Below are positions 61,009-64,000 of a DNA stretch of 64,000 nucleotides, one piece after another. The notes beneath the pieces were generated by a model. It saw only the letters and a program-made list of their open reading frames with translations, did no database searches and was not told where the DNA came from. The DNA lies in NCBI RefSeq assembly GCF_048269565.1, contig NZ_JBLXIK010000006.1, positions 1-64,000 on the forward strand. Direction: 5' to 3'. Within the stretch, counting starts at the first letter, position 1. Each line of letters opens with the position of its first letter. Origin of the DNA: Maricaulis sp048269565. GTDB taxonomy: Bacteria; Pseudomonadota; Alphaproteobacteria; Caulobacterales; Maricaulaceae. The position numbers were made by a program, and so were the translations under genes.

Positions 61009-62228
61009 AGACCGCTTGGATTGCCGCAGTTGCCGCCCTTGTCCTGGTAGCAAGCATCGTCGGATGGAGCTTGCTCTCAAACCGTCACGCACCGGCGCTC
61101 AGCCCCGAACAGGCCGAAGCCGTCATGGCCGAGGCGGAGCAGGCATATGCCGGTGCCGACTACGCGCAGGTTGCCGAAATTCTCGCGGGCCTGGCCAGCC
61201 AGGGTGTGCCGATTGCGCAATACCGTCTGGGTCTGATGAACAGGATCGGGCAAGGTGTTCCGGTCAATGAGGAGGTGGCGGTGATGTGGCTGACGCGCGC
61301 AGTGGAGCAGGGCTTTGAACCCGCTCGCGCGCCCTTGGCCGAAATCTACTTGGCGCGGGCCGAGGATGCGGGGAGCGCCGCGGACGGTGTGCGGTGGTAT
61401 GCGCTTGCGGCCGAGCTGGACCAGAGCGACGCGCAGGCGGTGCTTGGTTCCTACTATCTGACCGGCACTGAAGTAACGCAGGATGTCCCGCGCGGCATCG
61501 CCCTGCTGACGGCTGCCGCCGAAGCCGGCGATGTCCGGGCGCAATCCAATCTGGGCTATGTCTACGCCTCCGGAACCGGCGTTGCGGCGAATGATGAAGA
61601 GGCCTTTCGCTGGTATCTCGCGGCGGCCGAGGGCGGGCTGGTGCGGGCACAGGCCGCTGTCGGCCTGTTCTATGAGACCGGGCGTGGAACAGAGCTCAAT
61701 ATTCCCGAAGCGATCCGCTGGTATCTGAATGCGGATTCGGCCGGTGCGCCGGGCACGGGTGCACGACTCGGCAAGCTGGCGATTGACGGCGTGTTGCAGG
61801 GCCGGGACTCGTCGGAGCTGACGGCGTGGGTTGCGGAGGCGGCGCGCGCCGGTGTCGACGGTGCAGTTGTCTGGCTTGAGCGCGCCGCCGAGAGCAACGA
61901 CCCGGTCGTGCTGAACCAGTTGGCCGAGTTCTATGAAGCCGGTGAGGTCCTGCCGCAAAACTCGGCGCTGGCGCTCGAGAATTTTCAACGGGCCGCAGAG
62001 GGTGGCTCGCCTCAGGCGCAGCTGGCAATGGCGCGGCGCTATGCGACCGGCAATGGAGTCACCCAGGACTATGCCCAGGCGCATGTGTGGGCGAATCTGG
62101 CGGCTGCGGCAGGGGTTCCCGGCGCGGCTGACGAACGGACAATCTTCGCCCAATTCCTCAGCCCTGAGGAGCTCGCACGAGCCCAGGCGCGAGCGAGTGA
62201 GTGGAGGGCGGCGCATCGTGAGGACTAG
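61005..62228 (+). CDS. Sel1-repeat protein with N-terminal membrane anchor
   Basis: The 407-residue protein starts with a signal anchor (AWIAAVAALVLVASIVGWSLL, about residues 4-24), followed by about eight Sel1/TPR-like repeats such as AQYRLGLMNRIGQGV, AQSNLGYVYASGTGV and AQLAMARRYATGNGV. Such repeats mediate protein-protein contacts in assembly or signalling. It begins with an ATGA overlap with the fusion gene and is likely an accessory of that system. Confidence 0.85.
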   Translation: MKTAWIAAVAALVLVASIVGWSLLSNRHAPALSPEQAEAVMAEAEQAYAGADYAQVAEILAGLASQGVPIAQYRLGLMNRIGQGVPVNEEVAVMWLTRAVEQGFEPARAPLAEIYLARAEDAGSAADGVRWYALAAELDQSDAQAVLGSYYLTGTEVTQDVPRGIALLTAAAEAGDVRAQSNLGYVYASGTGVAANDEEAFRWYLAAAEGGLVRAQAAVGLFYETGRGTELNIPEAIRWYLNADSAGAPGTGARLGKLAIDGVLQGRDSSELTAWVAEAARAGVDGAVVWLERAAESNDPVVLNQLAEFYEAGEVLPQNSALALENFQRAAEGGSPQAQLAMARRYATGNGVTQDYAQAHVWANLAAAAGVPGAADERTIFAQFLSPEELARAQARASEWRAAHRED

Positions 62229-63483
62229 GCCTGGCCTCCTCTGTGGTGTCCTGTTTGGGTTGGCCTTGATTGCCCCGGTCGGGGCGCAGTCGGGGCCGGT
62301 CGGCGATGATATCGTGGGCCGCGCAACCCTCGCGATCGAGCAGGGCCGATATGGCGATGCCCTGGATTTGCTGACCCTCGATGAGGCGAGCGATGAAGCG
62401 GGGCGGCAATTCCTGCTGGGTGAACTGCATGCGCGCGGGCTGGGCGTGCCGCAGAATTTCGAGACCGCCCTCCAGTGTTTCCGGCGGGCCGCGAGCCTTG
62501 GACATCCGGCAGCGAGAAATGCGCTCGGCCGCGCCTATTCCGAAGGTCAGGCGGTTGAGGCCGATCCACAGCTGGCGCTCAGCTATCTCAGAGCGGCCGC
62601 GCTATCCGGCGAAGCCCGTTATCAGGCCGACCTGGCACGCGCCCTGGAAGCGGGGCTGGGTGGCGAGGACGGGATTGGTGAGGCGGCGAGCTGGTATCGG
62701 CAGGCGGCAGACCAGGGTGATCTCGACTCCCTGACCAGTCTGGGCGTCCTCTATCTCGAGGGCCGCGGCGTCGACCGTGACCCGCTGCTCGCGATTGATC
62801 TGTTCAGACAGGCCAGTGAGAGCGGCGATGCGCGGGCACAGAATAATCTCGGCCTGATCTATGTTCGCGGCGAGGACGTTGAACGCGATTATGATCGCGC
62901 GTTTCAGCTTTTTTCCCAAGCTGCCGGACAGGGGCTGCGCGAGGGGCTGGCAAATCTGTCCGTGATGTATGCCAGCGGATTCGGCGTTGAGGTCGATGAG
63001 GCCGAGTCCCTGCGCTTGCTTGAGCAAGCCCGGCGTAGCCGGGGCACGACGCTTTCTGCGTTGCTCGTGACGATCGGTTTCCCCTTCGATGCTCGCCTGA
63101 TCAATCACGACTGGACACCGGCATTCGGTGTTGCCACCGAACAAGCGGCTGAGGCCGGGGACCCGGTTGCGCTCTATCTGACGGCCATGTGGTACCTGGA
63201 CGGCGACGGATTGCGCCAGGATGTGCCTGAAGGAATCGACCGGCTCGAACGCGCTGCCCGGGCCGGGCTTGGGCCGGCACAATTCGCACTTGGCCTGATT
63301 TACGCCAATGGGCGCGGTTTGCCGCAGGATTATGCGAGTGCCTATGTCTGGACCAGTCTCGCGGCGCTCGCCGCGGTGCCCGGAGCGATCGAGGTGCGTG
63401 ATGCGTTGGCGGTCGAGATGAGTGCCGATCAATTGCGGGGCGCACAGCAAAGAGTCGGGAGACACGCCCGCGAAACCGACTGA
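62218..63483 (+). CDS. Exported Sel1-repeat protein
   Basis: The GTG at 62218, with GGAGGG about nine bases upstream, gives an N-terminus of VRTRPGLLCGVLFGLALIA and cleavage after PVGAQ: a Sec signal, so the protein is periplasmic. The rest (421 residues in total) is about ten Sel1 repeats (AQNNLGLIYVRGEDV, AQFALGLIYANGRGL). It is related to its upstream neighbour, which it overlaps by 11 bases, and probably arose by duplication of that gene. It is the last gene of the secretion operon. Confidence 0.85.
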   Translation: MRTRPGLLCGVLFGLALIAPVGAQSGPVGDDIVGRATLAIEQGRYGDALDLLTLDEASDEAGRQFLLGELHARGLGVPQNFETALQCFRRAASLGHPAARNALGRAYSEGQAVEADPQLALSYLRAAALSGEARYQADLARALEAGLGGEDGIGEAASWYRQAADQGDLDSLTSLGVLYLEGRGVDRDPLLAIDLFRQASESGDARAQNNLGLIYVRGEDVERDYDRAFQLFSQAAGQGLREGLANLSVMYASGFGVEVDEAESLRLLEQARRSRGTTLSALLVTIGFPFDARLINHDWTPAFGVATEQAAEAGDPVALYLTAMWYLDGDGLRQDVPEGIDRLERAARAGLGPAQFALGLIYANGRGLPQDYASAYVWTSLAALAAVPGAIEVRDALAVEMSADQLRGAQQRVGRHARETD

Positions 63484-63617
63484 ATACGGCGCCGGGGCCA
63501 GCGGCTGGGGGGCAAAATAAAATTTCGTCGGGGGTGTTGCCACCGACCGGCTTAGTGTATCAAACATAAGCATAAAGCTACATGGCGCGCGCGCGCCAAG
63601 GCAGGGGACGGGGCTTC

Positions 63618-64000
63618 ATGAATATTGCAAAGCTATTGGCTGCTTCAGTTTTGTCGGCGGCGACCGTGGTTGCGGCAGCAAGCGTGGCATCCGGCGCAGC
63701 GCTGGCGCAGCAAGCCCGGATCGCCGGCCAGGGTGGCTATAACGAACAATTTGTCGGAACTCGCCTGAGCTTCAGCGTTGACCCGTCTCTGAGCAATTTC
63801 ACGCTCCGGGTGTCGGGACCAAACGGTTATAACGGCGAAGTTCAGTCTGCCCGGGTCGCGCCGACTTTCCGTCTCGGCGATTTCGGTTCTGTGCCCGACG
63901 GTTTGTATACCTATGAAATGACGGCGGCGACCAATGAGCGGCAAGTGCTCGCAACACCACCCGTCGCCGGGGCTAATGGCCGGGACGGCCGGCAACAGGT
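63618..64000 (+). CDS. Secreted protein of unknown function, cut by window edge
   Basis: A signal peptide (KLLAASVLSAATVVAAAS, cleavage after ALAQ near residue 31) begins a protein whose first 127 codons are visible. The mature part (RLSFSVDPSLSNFTLRVSGPNGY, then VPDGLYTYEM) looks beta-rich and Gly/Asn-containing. It is not recognised. The upstream 134 bases contain an AT-rich stretch and may hold its own promoter, so it is probably not part of the preceding operon. Confidence 0.7.
   Translation, partial: MNIAKLLAASVLSAATVVAAASVASGAALAQQARIAGQGGYNEQFVGTRLSFSVDPSLSNFTLRVSGPNGYNGEVQSARVAPTFRLGDFGSVPDGLYTYEMTAATNERQVLATPPVAGANGRDGRQQ

Noticed and set aside
61077..62216. Minus-strand frame opposite the Sel1 gene
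   Set aside because: It mirrors the repeat gene; the plus-strand protein has the signal anchor and Sel1 motifs.

Overview
The window is a GC-rich, densely coded stretch of a Gram-negative chromosome. It carries two TonB-dependent receptors, a type II secretion system, a giant autotransporter, many ATGA/GTGA gene overlaps and many GTG starts. The gene content fits an aerobic, heterotrophic alphaproteobacterium, perhaps of the Maricaulis/Hyphomonas/Caulobacter type. That placement is inferred from style; there is no rRNA or tRNA here to test it.

Layout. (1) 1-3456: a secreted RTX-type calcium-binding protein cut by the left edge, and a LapG/BTLCP-type cysteine protease, both on the minus strand. 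(2) 3716-4465: a metallophosphoesterase. (3) 4631-17817: a MocR/GabR-type regulator, then an operon of nitrilase-type amidohydrolase, TonB-dependent receptor, TPR-sulfotransferase, beta-lactamase-fold serine hydrolase and MFS transporter, then a semialdehyde dehydrogenase plus GABA-type aminotransferase pair. The same sequence, AAACTGGCCC, occurs in spaced direct repeats before both operons. It is the obvious candidate operator of the MocR protein, so this block looks like one regulon for uptake, hydrolysis and oxidation of an amide of an omega-amino acid.

(4) 17839-38067: an accessory catabolic island. It holds two acyl-CoA ligases (one feruloyl-CoA-synthase-like), a carotenoid/lignostilbene-type oxygenase, a DUF1295 membrane protein, five NTF2-fold proteins (SnoaL-like or limonene-epoxide-hydrolase-like), an MFS transporter, a tandem double-HxlR regulator with putative zinc ribbons, two SDRs, a DapB-like NAD(P) oxidoreductase, a second TonB receptor, two thiolases and a nitronate-monooxygenase-like flavoprotein. 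It probably degrades a hydrophobic plant- or algal-derived compound (stilbene, phenylpropanoid or terpenoid) through CoA esters; the substrate cannot be read from the sequence.

(5) 38399-48169: a 3256-residue autotransporter built of about 23 Ig-like repeats, ten of them on an exact 285-bp period, with a C-terminal beta-barrel. (6) 48311-63483: a type II secretion operon in the order E-F-G-H-I-J-L-M-C-like-D-K. It continues without a gap into a very unusual gene fusing a DUF318/ArsP-type permease to FG-GAP repeats and an ASPIC/UnbV domain, and then into two Sel1-repeat genes. A secreted protein of unknown function begins at the right edge.

The observations I judge most likely to be new are the permease/FG-GAP/ASPIC fusion co-transcribed with the secretion system, the MocR regulon with its shared direct repeats, and the double-HxlR zinc-ribbon regulator with the island around it.
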